A stretch of 64,000 nucleotides of DNA from UBA10649 sp965278965 (GCA_965278965.1 OZ257127.1:1736001-1800000), one strand, 5' to 3'. Positions 1 to 10,046 are shown, counted from the first letter of the stretch. Made by a program: numbers and translations. Notes: generated by a model not told the origin, from the letters alone.

Positions 1-105
1 CCCGTGCGTGCGCGTGAGATCCCTTCACGCGGCAACGTTTCTGCGCCGCCCGCCACGAGGCCGACGGGATACCGAGGTGAAACACGGCGGGGCTAGGGTC
101 GGCGC
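1..105. other. leader upstream of urease operon
   Basis: This short stretch has no convincing gene. It carries the upstream region of the urease operon. I see no clear promoter boxes and no strong Shine-Dalgarno sequence in front of the GTG start at 106. An upstream gene may end outside the window. Confidence 0.4.
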
Positions 106-768
106 GTGCTCCTCACACCGCACGAGCAGGAGCGACTCCTGCTCTCCTATGCCGCCGACCTCGCCTGGCGCCGACGCGAACGCGGTCTGCGCCTGAACTA
201 TCCCGAGGCGGTGGCCGTTCTCTGCGCGTTCGTGCTCGAGGCCGCGCGGGACGGGCGGCGCGTGGAGGACCTCATGCAGGCCGGGCGCGAGGTCCTCGCC
301 GTGGACGACGTCATGGACGGCGTGCCGGCGATGCTGCCCGAGGTCCAGATCGAGGCCACGTTCCCGGACGGCACGAAGCTCGTCACGATCCACGACCCCT
401 TCCAGGTCGCCGGCACCGCGTCACTCGTGCCCGGCGAGGTCCTGCCCGCCGACGGGACCATCGAGATCAACGCCGGGCTGCCGCGGACCACCATCACCGT
501 CGCCAACACCGGCGACCGGCCCGTCCAGGTCGGCTCGCACTTCCACCTCGCCCAGGCCAATGCCGCGCTCGACTTCGACCGCCAGGCGGCCTGGGGCAAG
601 CGCCTGGACATCCCCGCCGGCACGGCGGTCCGGTTCGAGCCCGGCATCGCTCGCGAGGTCACCCTCGTCCCCCTCGCCGGCTCCCGCATCGTGCCCGGAC
701 TTTCGCTGGACGCCCCCGGTGCGCTCGACGGGCAGACGCCGTCACGCCCTACGGACGAGAGGGCCTGA
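106..768 (+). CDS. ureAB: urease gamma/beta fusion subunit
   Basis: This is a structural subunit of the cytoplasmic nickel urease, which hydrolyses urea to ammonia and carbamate. The 220-aa protein has a UreA (gamma) domain at about residues 1-100, starting MLLTPHEQERLLL, joined directly to a UreB (beta) domain at about 102-215 that contains PGEVLPADGTIEIN and GSHFHLAQAN. Many bacteria encode these as two genes; fused forms are known in some lineages. The GTG start gives the expected UreA N-terminus. The stop lies one base before ureC, so the two are co-transcribed and probably translationally coupled. Family identity is clear. Confidence 0.95.
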   Translation: MLLTPHEQERLLLSYAADLAWRRRERGLRLNYPEAVAVLCAFVLEAARDGRRVEDLMQAGREVLAVDDVMDGVPAMLPEVQIEATFPDGTKLVTIHDPFQVAGTASLVPGEVLPADGTIEINAGLPRTTITVANTGDRPVQVGSHFHLAQANAALDFDRQAAWGKRLDIPAGTAVRFEPGIAREVTLVPLAGSRIVPGLSLDAPGALDGQTPSRPTDERA

Positions 769-769
769 C

Positions 770-2487
<1,718 letters not shown>

Positions 2488-2488
<1 letters not shown>

Positions 2489-3192
2489 TGGAACGTTCGC
2501 CCACCGGCATCCCCGGGAGCCCGGCCCGCGCCGTCCTGCTCGCGCTGGCCGACCAACGACTGCCGACGGGCGGACACGTCCACTCCGGGGGGGTCGAGCA
2601 AGCCGTCGCCGACGGGGTGGTCCACGACGAGGCAACCGTGTGCGCGTTCCTGCGCGAGCGCCTGACGACCAGCGGTCTGGTCGCGGCAGCCGTGGCGGCG
2701 GCCGCGGTGGACGTCGACCGCGCCGGGCTCACAGCGCTTGACGCCGAGGCGGACGCGCGCGTGCCGTCGCCGACGGCCCGCGCTGCGTCCCGGGCCCAGG
2801 GGCGTGGCCTGCTCCGGCTGGCCCGCGGCGCCTGGGCCGCCCCGGCCACCGGGATCTCGTGGGCTGATGCCGGCGACCGTCCGCATCACCCGGTTGTCAT
2901 CGGCCTGGCTGCCCGAGCCGCCGGCCTCGCCGGGCCGGATGCGGCGCTCGTGGCCGCCTATCTCGCGCTCACCGGACCGAGCACGGCGGCGCAGCGACTC
3001 CTGGGCCTGGACCCGATCAGCCTCGCCGTCGCCACGCTCGGGTTGGCCGACCTCGTGGCGGACGTCGCCGATCTCGCCGCGGACGCTGCGTCCCGGGAGC
3101 GGCTGCGCGACCTGCCCGACCTCGCGAGCCCGCACATCGACCTCCTTGTCGAACGCCACGCCGCCCGGACCGACCGCCTGTTCGCCTCCTGA
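2488..3192 (+). CDS. ureF: urease accessory protein UreF
   Basis: UreF is an all-helical accessory factor. In known systems it joins UreD(H) and UreG on apo-urease and helps gate GTP-dependent nickel insertion. The 234-aa product has the family opening ALADQRLPTGGHVHSGGVEQAV and an alanine/leucine-rich helical body. The start is the ATG overlapping the ureC stop (ATGA); longer upstream readings lie inside ureC. A 77-bp gap rich in CGACC-type short repeats separates it from ureG. UreF sequences diverge strongly, so the call rests on the N-terminal motif plus the operon position. Confidence 0.9.
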
Positions 3193-3269
3193 CCGCACTG
3201 CTCCTGACCGCCCACCCGCCCCCTCCGACCGACCACCCACCCGACCGACCAACCACCGAGAGGCCCGAC

Positions 3270-3968
3270 ATGGGAGCCAACCACGACCACGACCCGCATG
3301 CCGGCCTGCACGACGAGCGCCTCGGCGAACGGACCCCGCTGCGGGTGGGCATCGGCGGACCCGTCGGCTCGGGCAAGACGGCCCTGGTCGCCGCCCTGTG
3401 CCGGACGCTGGGCGGCGAGCTGTCGATCGGCGTCGTGACGAACGACATCTACACGACCGAGGACGCGGACTTCCTGCGCCGCAACGCCGTCCTGCCCGAC
3501 GAGCGCATCGTCGCCGTGCAGACGGGGTGCTGCCCGCACACGGCCATCCGGGAGGACATCACCGCGAACCTCGACGCCGTCGCCGACCTCGTCGAGCACA
3601 TCGACGACCTCGAGCTCGTGCTCGTCGAGTCCGGTGGCGACAACCTCACGGCGTCGTTCAGCCGCGGCCTCGTCGACGTCCAGATCTTCGTCGTCGACGT
3701 TGCCGGCGGCGACAAGGTGCCGCGCAAGGGCGGCCCCGGCGTGACCGGCGCTGACCTCCTGGTCATCAACAAGACCGACCTCGCGCCGATGGTCGGAGCC
3801 GACCTGCAGGTGATGAGGGGCGACGCCGATCGGGTCCGCAGCGGACGGCCCGTGCTGATGTCGTCACTGACGGTCGACCCCACCGCGCGCAACGTCGCCG
3901 ACTGGGTGCTGCACGAGCTGGCACACCACCGCGACGAGCAGCACGCGGACCACCCGGCGCATGCGTAG
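3270..3968 (+). CDS. ureG: urease accessory GTPase UreG
   Basis: UreG is the SIMIBI-class GTPase that delivers nickel to urease. The 232-aa protein shows a P-loop GGPVGSGKT (residues 29-37), the nickel-binding CPH motif (C88-P89-H90), an ESGGDNL switch and NKTD guanine specificity (167-170). The N-terminus carries a short histidine/aspartate stretch (HDHDPH, residues 5-10), which may store nickel; this could matter because no ureE nickel chaperone gene is present. A purine-rich GAGAGG lies upstream of the ATG. It overlaps ureD by 8 bp. Confidence 0.95.
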   Translation: MGANHDHDPHAGLHDERLGERTPLRVGIGGPVGSGKTALVAALCRTLGGELSIGVVTNDIYTTEDADFLRRNAVLPDERIVAVQTGCCPHTAIREDITANLDAVADLVEHIDDLELVLVESGGDNLTASFSRGLVDVQIFVVDVAGGDKVPRKGGPGVTGADLLVINKTDLAPMVGADLQVMRGDADRVRSGRPVLMSSLTVDPTARNVADWVLHELAHHRDEQHADHPAHA

Positions 3969-4695
3969 CCGCGTCGTCGTCGTCGCCCGCGCAGGCCCGT
4001 CGGGCGGCACGCAGCTCCAGCGCCTCGAGGCTCACGGCGCGCTCGCCGTCCGACGGACCGGACCCCACGAGGTGCACGTCGTCGGGACCGCCGCCGGACC
4101 GGTGGGCGACGACGAGATCGACGTGACGATCGACGTCGGGCCGGGTGCCCGGCTCGACCTCTTCGGTGTCGCGGCGACGATCGCCCTCCCCGGCCGGGTA
4201 CCGGGGCGATCGCAGGTCCGACTCGACGTCACGGTCGCCGCGGGGGCCGTCGCGATGGTCACCTTGCCGCCGCTCGTCGTCACCTCCGCCGCCGACGTGC
4301 GCGCCGAGACGAACGTGCAGGTCGACGGCGTCCTTGACCTCACCGAGCGTGTCCAGCTCGGCCGTCACGCCGAGCCCGGCGGCTCCTGGGCCGGGCGGCT
4401 GACCGCCGACGTCCGCGGCGTCCCCGCTCTGCGGCAGACCCAGCGCTCGGCGTTGATCGTGCAGGCGGCAGGCGGCACCGACGGCCGCGCCGGGCTGGTC
4501 ACCCGGGTCCTCCTCGGCCCCGAGATCACCGACCCGACGCACGCGACCCTTGGGCATGCGTTCGTCGTGCCGTTGGCGACCGGAGGCGTGATGTGGTCGG
4601 CGTACGGCACCGACCTCGCGACCGCGGCCGCCGACCTCACGACCCTGGCCGCCGACGCGCCTCAGGTGGTCGCTAAACCGCTCCCCAGCAGCTGA
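3961..4695 (+). CDS. ureD: urease accessory protein UreD/UreH
   Basis: UreD binds apo-urease and relays nickel from UreG. The 244-aa product has the beta-rich UreD pattern, including LDLFGVAATIALPGRVPGRS and VTLPPLVVTSAADV. The last 14 residues (ADAPQVVAKPLPSS) are identical to the last 14 residues of the MarR-type protein encoded at 5154-5639, because both genes end inside copies of an 80-bp direct repeat. The C-terminus of one or both proteins has therefore been replaced or extended by a duplication. It is the last urease gene and is convergent with the VOC gene at 4724-5092. Confidence 0.88.
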   Translation: MRSRVVVVARAGPSGGTQLQRLEAHGALAVRRTGPHEVHVVGTAAGPVGDDEIDVTIDVGPGARLDLFGVAATIALPGRVPGRSQVRLDVTVAAGAVAMVTLPPLVVTSAADVRAETNVQVDGVLDLTERVQLGRHAEPGGSWAGRLTADVRGVPALRQTQRSALIVQAAGGTDGRAGLVTRVLLGPEITDPTHATLGHAFVVPLATGGVMWSAYGTDLATAAADLTTLAADAPQVVAKPLPSS

Positions 4696-4728
4696 ATAGC
4701 AACCGCACGAGGCGTCTCGGCGGTCAGG
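4649..4728. repeat. 80-bp direct repeat, left copy
   Basis: This copy matches 5593-5672 at 78 of 80 positions; the mismatches are at 4680 and 4699. It covers the end of ureD, the ureD stop and a short gap, and reaches the stop codon of the convergent VOC gene (4724-4726). A small CGAG/CTCG hairpin lies near 4709-4720. The two copies are 944 bp apart and bracket the VOC/MarR pair. Confidence 0.95.
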
Positions 4729-5092
4729 CGCGGTCGTGGAGAGTGATGCGGTAGCCGTCGGGGTCGGCGAACGTGAAGGTCCGCCCGAAGGGGCCATCGA
4801 TCGGCGCGGACACGATTGTGTGTCCGTCCGCGGCGAGGGCGTCGTGGATGTCTTGGACGTCAGTGGCGTGGAGCCATATCGCGGCACCGATGCCGGGGTG
4901 TGGCACGGACGCGAGATCGGTCCCGGCAACGACGTCGCGGAGTGCGAACGCGATCGGCGTCGTCTCGAACACGACGGCGTGCGGAGGGCCGGCCGGCGAT
5001 CGGACAAGGCCGAGGTAGCGCTCGTAGAACGCCTGCGACGCCTCGAGGTCGCGCGCCTGGAGCGAGATGAAGTCGGGACCGGTGGCGGGCAT
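4724..5092 (-). CDS. VOC-family (glyoxalase-like) protein
   Basis: This is a 122-aa single-domain vicinal oxygen chelate protein of the glyoxalase/bleomycin-resistance type. It has paired beta-alpha-beta modules, beginning DFISLQARDLEASQAFYERY and ending FTFADPDGYRITLHDRA. Such small proteins often act on, or sequester, electrophiles or antibiotics; the substrate is unknown. I start it at the second ATG because AAGGAG lies six bases upstream (minus strand 5104-5099). An ATG at 5107 would place that Shine-Dalgarno inside the gene. It is divergent from the MarR gene and its promoter region contains the MarR-type palindromes, so it is probably the regulated target. Confidence 0.85.
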   Translation of the reverse strand: MPATGPDFISLQARDLEASQAFYERYLGLVRSPAGPPHAVVFETTPIAFALRDVVAGTDLASVPHPGIGAAIWLHATDVQDIHDALAADGHTIVSAPIDGPFGRTFTFADPDGYRITLHDRA

Positions 5093-5102
5093 GGAGTACT
5101 CC

Positions 5103-5155
5103 TTCATTCATGTCAGTTTTCTGACATGAATGAATCTATGTCAGAATACTGACAT
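5103..5155. promoter_or_regulatory. twin palindromic operators of the MarR/VOC pair
   Basis: Two palindromes share the core ATGTCAG-N4-CTGACAT. The first, 5103-5134, is a perfect 14+4+14 inverted repeat and abuts the Shine-Dalgarno of the VOC gene. The second, 5138-5155, is a 7+4+7 inverted repeat that runs into the MarR start codon. Core-to-core spacing is 28 bp. Sites of this size between divergent genes are typical of autoregulating MarR dimers; binding by the adjacent regulator is inferred. Confidence 0.85.
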
Positions 5156-5639
5156 GCGTCAAGACGGTGTGGTCCTGGAGACGTCGCTGGGCTACCTGCT
5201 GAAGGAGGCGTCGAGCGTTCTTCGTGCGGCCATGGAGGACGCGCTGCGGCCGCTCGACATGACGGTGACGCACTACGCCTGCCTCGAGCTGCTGGCCCAA
5301 CGACCGGGCCTGTCGAACTCCGAGCTCGCCCGGGGAGCGTTCGTGACCCGGCAGTCGATGAACGTGCTGCTGCAGGCCTTGGAACGCGACGGCTACGTCA
5401 CCAGGCCTGCGGCCGCACCGGTTGGGAAGGCTCTGCCCACGCGGCTGACGCCCAGCGGCCGACGCAGCCTGGAGAAGGCGACCGTTGCGGTCCGGTCTGT
5501 CGAGCTCAGGATGCTGGCCGGCATGACCGAGACCGATCAGTCAGCCGCGTTCCGGATCCTGCGGAGCATGATCGCCTCGCTGCGCACGGGAACCGCCGAC
5601 GCGCCTCAGGTGGTCGCTAAACCCCTCCCCAGCAGCTGA
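5154..5639 (+). CDS. MarR-family transcriptional regulator
   Basis: This 161-aa winged-helix regulator has the MarR layout: N-terminal dimer helix (LGYLLKEASSVLRAAMEDAL), HTH (LSNSELARGAFVTRQSMNVLLQALERDGYV), wing, and C-terminal dimer helices. It probably represses itself and the divergent VOC gene through the palindromes at 5103-5155. An upstream ATG at 5130 would add eight residues and lies between the two palindromes; neither start has a clear Shine-Dalgarno. The last 14 residues come from the 80-bp repeat shared with ureD and look like an acquired tail following RSMIASLRTGT. Confidence 0.85.
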   Translation: MRQDGVVLETSLGYLLKEASSVLRAAMEDALRPLDMTVTHYACLELLAQRPGLSNSELARGAFVTRQSMNVLLQALERDGYVTRPAAAPVGKALPTRLTPSGRRSLEKATVAVRSVELRMLAGMTETDQSAAFRILRSMIASLRTGTADAPQVVAKPLPSS

Positions 5640-5672
5640 ATAACAACCGCACGAGGCGTCTCGGCGGTCAGG
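5593..5672. repeat. 80-bp direct repeat, right copy
   Basis: This copy (see 4649-4728) encodes the MarR C-terminus and stop, and ends just past the stop codon of the convergent ribokinase gene (5668-5670). The repeat sits at exactly the same place relative to the convergent partner's stop as the left copy. Confidence 0.95.
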
Positions 5673-6555
5673 TGACGGCGGGGATGACCTGGCTGCGGTA
5701 GGGCAGGGAGTCCATCGCGCCGTCGCGCGAGACGGTGACGGCCGCGACCCGGGTCGCGAACCGAGTCGCCTCGACAACGTCGGCCCCGGCGAGCATCGCG
5801 TCGACCAGCGCCGCGCAGAAGCTGTCACCGGCGGCGGTGGCGTCGCGGACCTCCGCGGCGACAGCCGGCACATGCACCGAGGTCGACTCGGTGACGACGA
5901 GCGCTCCCTGGTCGCCCAGCGTGACGACGACGTGCCCGCGAACCCCGACCGAGCGGGCAGCGGACTCGATCGCGTCCGTCGTCGCCAGGGCCGTCGCCCC
6001 GACGACCTCGGCGAGCTCGCCACGGTTGGGCACGAACAGGTCGACGCGGGCGAGGACCTCGGGAGCGACCGCGCGGGCCGGTGCGGGGTTCAGCATCACC
6101 AGTCCGTGGGCGGCGGCGACGGCCGCGGCCACCGCCTCGGCCGGGATCTCCTGCTGCAGCAGGACCGCGTCTGCCTGCGCGACGAGTGCTGAGCGGGCCT
6201 GCTCGACGCTGACGGCGGCGTTCGCCCCAGGGGCGACAACGATCGTGCTGTCCCCGTCCGGGGTGATGAACACGAAGGCCTGTCCGCTGGCGCGGTCGAC
6301 CCGACGCACCTCGCCGATGTCGACGCCTTCGCTGGCAAGGCGGGCCAGGAGCCAGTCGCCCTCGCTGTCCGAGCCGACGGCCCCGACCATGTGCACGGGA
6401 CGGCCGAGACGGGCGAGGGCGACGGCCTGGTTGGCCCCCTTGCCGCCGCCGAACCTGCGGGCGTCGCCGCCGAGGAGTGTCTGTCCGCCCTCCGGGGCGC
6501 GCGGCACGGCGACCGTGATGTCCGCGTTGATGCTGCCGACGACGGCGACGGACAT
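5668..6555 (-). CDS. rbsK: ribokinase-like PfkB sugar kinase
   Basis: This 295-aa PfkB-family kinase phosphorylates a sugar, most likely ribose to ribose-5-phosphate, in the cytoplasm. It has the ribokinase opening VAVVGSINADI, signature 1 FGGGKGANQAVALARLG (about 35-51) and a C-terminal anion-hole/catalytic motif DATAAGDSF with the base Asp244. Many family members have TGAGD there, so AAGD is a small deviation. The ATG at 6555 follows GAAGGAG. It is the last gene of the minus-strand catabolic run, 40 bp after the aldolase. A related 2-keto-3-deoxy-sugar-acid kinase cannot be excluded, since it neighbours an HpcH-type aldolase. Confidence 0.82.
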   Translation of the reverse strand: MSVAVVGSINADITVAVPRAPEGGQTLLGGDARRFGGGKGANQAVALARLGRPVHMVGAVGSDSEGDWLLARLASEGVDIGEVRRVDRASGQAFVFITPDGDSTIVVAPGANAAVSVEQARSALVAQADAVLLQQEIPAEAVAAAVAAAHGLVMLNPAPARAVAPEVLARVDLFVPNRGELAEVVGATALATTDAIESAARSVGVRGHVVVTLGDQGALVVTESTSVHVPAVAAEVRDATAAGDSFCAALVDAMLAGADVVEATRFATRVAAVTVSRDGAMDSLPYRSQVIPAVT

Positions 6556-6595
6556 GTGAGCTCCTTCTTCGTCGGGCACGATCCGGGACGGGTGA

Positions 6596-7384
6596 TCAGT
6601 ACGACGGAGATGCGGAGCCTTGGCCCGCGCCGCGGGCTGTGCCGAGCTCGGACGTGACCGCCGCGCGCAGGATCGCGGTGTCGGTCGACACGGTGACCAT
6701 GTCGAAGCCGGCGTCGAGGTATGCGCGTGCCAGGCGTCCGCTGGTCGTATGGATGCCAACGGGCAGGCCGGCCGCGCGGCACGCGGTCCGGATGCGGTCG
6801 ACCGCTTCCGTCAGCTGGTCGGCGACCGGGTCGGAGTAGGGCGGCAGGCCGAGGGAGATCGACAGGTCGGACGGGCCGATGTAGATGCCGTCGACACCCG
6901 GGACCGCGCAGATCTCCTCGACACGATCGAGCGCCTCGACGGTCTCGACCATCGGCAGGCACAGCACCTGGGCGTCGACCTCCGCCAGGCTCATCCCGCC
7001 GGTGACCAGGCCCGCGCGGACCGGGCCGAAGCTGCGCACGCCCGCCGGGGCGTAGCGGCAGGCGGCGACCGCCGCTCGGGCCTGGTCCCCGGAGTTGACC
7101 ATCGGCACGATGACGCCCTGCGCCCCGGCATCGAGCGCCTTGCCGATCGCCGCGCCGTCGTTGGCCGGCACCCGCACCAGCGGCGTCGCCCCCGACCGGG
7201 CCGTGGCGATGAGCATCGGCACCATGCCGTCGGCATGGGCAAGCCCGTGCTGAAGGTCGACACACACGTAGTCGAACCCGGCGACCGCGAGGATCTCCGT
7301 CGCATAGGGCGAGCCCAGCGTCGCCCAGCCCCCGATCGCCTGCTGGCCGCTGGCCCACGCGGCCTTGAGCCGGTTCTCGAACAT
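6596..7384 (-). CDS. HpcH/HpaI-family aldolase
   Basis: This 262-aa class II (divalent-metal) aldolase/citrate-lyase-like protein cleaves 4-hydroxy-2-oxoacids to pyruvate plus an aldehyde. Expected elements are FDYVCVDLQHG (about 38-48), the oxoacid-binding arginine in PLVRVPANDG, the metal-site glutamate in PMVETVEALD and GIYIGPSDLSISLG. HpaI acts this way in homoprotocatechuate degradation; related enzymes act on 2-keto-3-deoxy sugar acids. The start overlaps the cupin stop (ATGA). With the FAH-family enzyme upstream this suggests the end of a meta-cleavage-type route, though the substrate is not determined. Confidence 0.88.
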   Translation of the reverse strand: MFENRLKAAWASGQQAIGGWATLGSPYATEILAVAGFDYVCVDLQHGLAHADGMVPMLIATARSGATPLVRVPANDGAAIGKALDAGAQGVIVPMVNSGDQARAAVAACRYAPAGVRSFGPVRAGLVTGGMSLAEVDAQVLCLPMVETVEALDRVEEICAVPGVDGIYIGPSDLSISLGLPPYSDPVADQLTEAVDRIRTACRAAGLPVGIHTTSGRLARAYLDAGFDMVTVSTDTAILRAAVTSELGTARGAGQGSASPSY

Positions 7385-7761
7385 CAGCCGGCGTCGATGA
7401 GGCGGGCGGCCAGGTCCGCGTAGTCCGCGCGCGGCGGCGCGAACACGTCGAGATTGATGCACGGCTCGGTGAGCGGGACGATGTAGTGCTCGGACCCCTT
7501 CGGCACGAGCAGCATCGACCCCGGGCCCATCTCGTGCGCGACGCCGTCCACGAAGTAGTTCGCACGGCCCTCGAGGATCAGCGCGAGCTGGTCGAAGTCG
7601 TCATGCGAGTGCGGTCGCGTGTCCATCCCGACCGACAGGCTGTGCCAGCACAGCATGACCTCGTCGGTCGCGTAGACGCGCCGACGCACGCCGGGGCGGA
7701 TGACATCCTCGGGAACGTCGTCCCAGTTGACGACGACCCCGGCGAGCGCAGCGCTGAGCAT
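7384..7761 (-). CDS. cupin-domain protein
   Basis: This is a 125-aa single-cupin protein. The first cupin motif is RPHSHDDFDQLALILEG and the second is GPGSMLLVPKGSEHYIV, retaining the histidines and glutamate that usually bind a metal. Its role is unknown; small cupins in catabolic operons may be isomerases, lyases or sensors. It lies 15 bp downstream of the amidohydrolase and overlaps the aldolase start. It is too short to be a ring-cleaving bicupin. Confidence 0.8.
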   Translation of the reverse strand: MLSAALAGVVVNWDDVPEDVIRPGVRRRVYATDEVMLCWHSLSVGMDTRPHSHDDFDQLALILEGRANYFVDGVAHEMGPGSMLLVPKGSEHYIVPLTEPCINLDVFAPPRADYADLAARLIDAG

Positions 7762-7776
7762 GGTGCGAATCCTCTC

Positions 7777-8943
7777 CTACGCGGACAGACCGCGCCACGG
7801 CACGAGGTCGTACGACTGCCCGCCGAGCAGGACGGCGGTCGGCTCGAGCCGTGCCGCCTCGATCGTGTTGCCCGCTGCGTCCGGCAGCGTCGCGACACCG
7901 GCGTCGGTCAGGACCGTGACGTGCGCCGGTCCGCCGACGGTCAGGGAGCCGAAGCCCTCCCCGTCGATGCCGAGAAGTCGCGCCGGCTCGATCGTCACCC
8001 GGGGCACGACGTCCTCGAGCGGGATGCCGAGCGCGATCAGCTTCGACATGCTCGTCACGAGGTCGAACACCGGGCCGCGCCAGTTGCGGGCGCTCGTGTC
8101 CGAGGTGATCACATCGGGGATGAAGCCCTGCTCGATCGCCGGGGCCGCCACCTTGAACGACAGGTTGCTGCGGCCGTGCGCGGACTCGTACAGGACGCCG
8201 CGCTCGCGCGCCGCGTAGATCTCGTCCTGCACCCGCCCGTCGTCGCCGAGGATCGTCGGCGCCTTGCCCGTGTAGCAGTGGGCGATGATGTCGCCGGGGC
8301 GCAGCATGTCCACGATCTCCGGCACGCTGAGCTCGGTCTCGCCGATGTGCACCATGACCGGCAGGCCGCCCTGCTCACCGAGGTCAACGGCCTTCTTCAG
8401 CAGCGGCGTGATCTGGTCGCCGAGCACATCCTCCGACAGCCGGATCTTGAAGCCGCGCACGACGTCGGCGTTGTCGGCCGCGACCTGCAGGGCATCCTCG
8501 ACGCTGAACGTCGCCGGGTTGAGCAGCTCGCCGAAGCGGAAGTCGATCAGACCCAGGACCGAGACGTTCAGGAACGACAGGATCCGCATCGGGTTCGGCT
8601 CGACGACGAGGCGACGGAACGCGGCGAACGTCGATGCGCCGGCCGTGCCCGCGTCGGCAGCGGCGACGACACCGCGTCGCAGGTGCGCCTCGACCGCGGG
8701 TGCGCCGACCTTCGAGACGGACTCGAAGATGTGCGTGTGGCCCTCGACGAGCCCGGGCAGGACGAGATCACCGGTCGCATCGATGCGGTTCGTCGCGGAC
8801 GCGCGCTCCGCGAGGCCCGTCTCGACCGCGACGATGCGGCCGTCAGCGACGGCGACATCGGCGACGCGGTCGACACCGTTCGCGGGGTCGATGACCCGGC
8901 CCCCGACGATCAGCGTGTCGTAGCCGGACTCCTGCTGGGTCAT
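7777..8943 (-). CDS. amidohydrolase/deacetylase-family metallohydrolase
   Basis: This 388-aa amidohydrolase-superfamily TIM barrel resembles the amidohydrolase/deacetylase subgroup. It shows the strand-1 HTH metal motif in LVEGHTHIFE (H69, H71), a probable carboxylated lysine in RGFKIRLS (K166), metal histidines in VMVHIGE (H199) and IIAHCYTG (H222), and catalytic Asp282 in VITSDTS. It should hydrolyse an amide, lactam or ester. The start at 8943 follows GGGAGGAG; longer in-frame readings run into the FAH gene. An 85-bp gap separates it from the FAH gene. Confidence 0.82.
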   Translation of the reverse strand: MTQQESGYDTLIVGGRVIDPANGVDRVADVAVADGRIVAVETGLAERASATNRIDATGDLVLPGLVEGHTHIFESVSKVGAPAVEAHLRRGVVAAADAGTAGASTFAAFRRLVVEPNPMRILSFLNVSVLGLIDFRFGELLNPATFSVEDALQVAADNADVVRGFKIRLSEDVLGDQITPLLKKAVDLGEQGGLPVMVHIGETELSVPEIVDMLRPGDIIAHCYTGKAPTILGDDGRVQDEIYAARERGVLYESAHGRSNLSFKVAAPAIEQGFIPDVITSDTSARNWRGPVFDLVTSMSKLIALGIPLEDVVPRVTIEPARLLGIDGEGFGSLTVGGPAHVTVLTDAGVATLPDAAGNTIEAARLEPTAVLLGGQSYDLVPWRGLSA

Positions 8944-9028
8944 GCTGGCTCCTCCCGGGGCGAGCCGCCCCGCTGTGGTCGGGTCGAGGTCGGTGCGGCG
9001 TGGATGCCGCGGGCGGCGCTGTCGTTGG

Positions 9029-9892
9029 TCATGCGTGTGCGGGAACCGGCTCGCCGAGCGCGGCGCGCACGGGCGTGACGAGGGGGCGCATGTCGGCCAC
9101 CTGGATGGTGATCTCGTCCCCGGGGCGCAGGAAGCGGCCACGGTCCTGACCCGTGCCGGGCGGGGTGCCGGTCAGGACGACGTCGCCGGGCTCGAGCCGC
9201 GCGTACCGCGAGATCAGGGAGAGGAGCTCGGCGACGGGCGTGATGAGGTCGCTGGTCCGACCGTCCTGGACCAGCTCGCCGTTGAGCCAGGAGCGGATGC
9301 GGATGTCGTCGCGCGCCGGGAGGTCCGCGACCGGCACGACGGTCGGGCCGAGGGCTCCGACGCCCGGCATCGACTTCGCCAGCAGCGGGCTGCCGTGGGC
9401 GGACATGAGGTCGCGTGCGGTGACGTCGTTGCCGGCGATGACGCCCGCCACGCGGGACCACACCTCGCTCGGCGCGACCGTGTCCATCGCCCGGCCGACG
9501 ACGATGCCGACCTCGGCCTCGTAGTCGACCTCCTCGGACAGCCCGTCCGGGATGTGCAGGGGGTCCGTCGGCCCGGCAAGGGCGCTCTGCGGCTTGACGT
9601 AGAGGGTCGGGAAGTCCGGGAGGGCGCGACCGGTGAGGGCGGCCTTCGCGTGGTAGTTCAGGCCGATCCCCCACACCGTGGTCCCGCGCAGCGGCACGGG
9701 CGGCACGACGACGGCGGTCAGGCGGTCCAGTGGGAGCCGGCGCTTGACGACGGCCGTCTCGACGGAGTCCAGCCGCCGGCCGTCAGCGAGAAGGGCGCCG
9801 AGATCGGCGTAGGGGAGGTCTACGACCACGATCTCCTCGCGCTCGAGCCGGGCGAGCCCGTGGCACGTCGCGATGATCTCCACTCTCATCAT
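9029..9892 (-). CDS. fumarylacetoacetate-hydrolase-family protein
   Basis: This 287-aa FAH-domain protein has the metal-site signature DYEAEVGIVVG (glutamates at about 125 and 127), Asp156 in GNDVTARD and GDVVLTGTPPGTG near the C-terminus. Members hydrolyse fumarylacetoacetate or other acylpyruvates, or act as decarboxylase/isomerases on ring-cleavage products (HpaG type). The size and N-terminus resemble the bacterial decarboxylase/hydrolase group more than eukaryotic FAH. Tandem start codons at 9892 and 9889 lack a strong Shine-Dalgarno. The gap upstream holds a long inverted repeat and may carry its own promoter. Confidence 0.85.
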   Translation of the reverse strand: MMRVEIIATCHGLARLEREEIVVVDLPYADLGALLADGRRLDSVETAVVKRRLPLDRLTAVVVPPVPLRGTTVWGIGLNYHAKAALTGRALPDFPTLYVKPQSALAGPTDPLHIPDGLSEEVDYEAEVGIVVGRAMDTVAPSEVWSRVAGVIAGNDVTARDLMSAHGSPLLAKSMPGVGALGPTVVPVADLPARDDIRIRSWLNGELVQDGRTSDLITPVAELLSLISRYARLEPGDVVLTGTPPGTGQDRGRFLRPGDEITIQVADMRPLVTPVRAALGEPVPAHA

Positions 9893-9949
9893 CTTTCATT
9901 GTGGAATGTCGTAGTGTCAAGTGAGATATTGCACGCGTTTCCGCCGCTT

Positions 9950-10039
9950 CCGTTTCTCCCGCTTTCCGGGACAAACGCGCACGAGCGGAGCCTCTGGGGG
10001 CCTGAGCCGCCCGCCGGTCCCGGAAAGCGGGACAAACGG
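9950..10039. repeat. long inverted repeat of the GTCCCG dispersed family
   Basis: The arms 9950-9972 and 10017-10039 are 23 bp with one mismatch (CTCCCG against GTCCCG), separated by 44 bases. Each arm contains the motif CCGTTTNTCCCGCTTTCCGG or its complement. The right half (10007-10039) closely matches 52373-52400 and, in reverse orientation, 17807-17839. It lies between the M20-like gene and the FAH gene and may act as a terminator or mRNA-stabilising hairpin. Confidence 0.85.
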
Positions 10040-10046
10040 CAGAGGG

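Noticed and set aside
560..769. N-terminal extension of ureC
   Set aside because: The in-frame stretch lies inside ureAB and has no UreC similarity; the ATG at 770 gives the canonical N-terminus.
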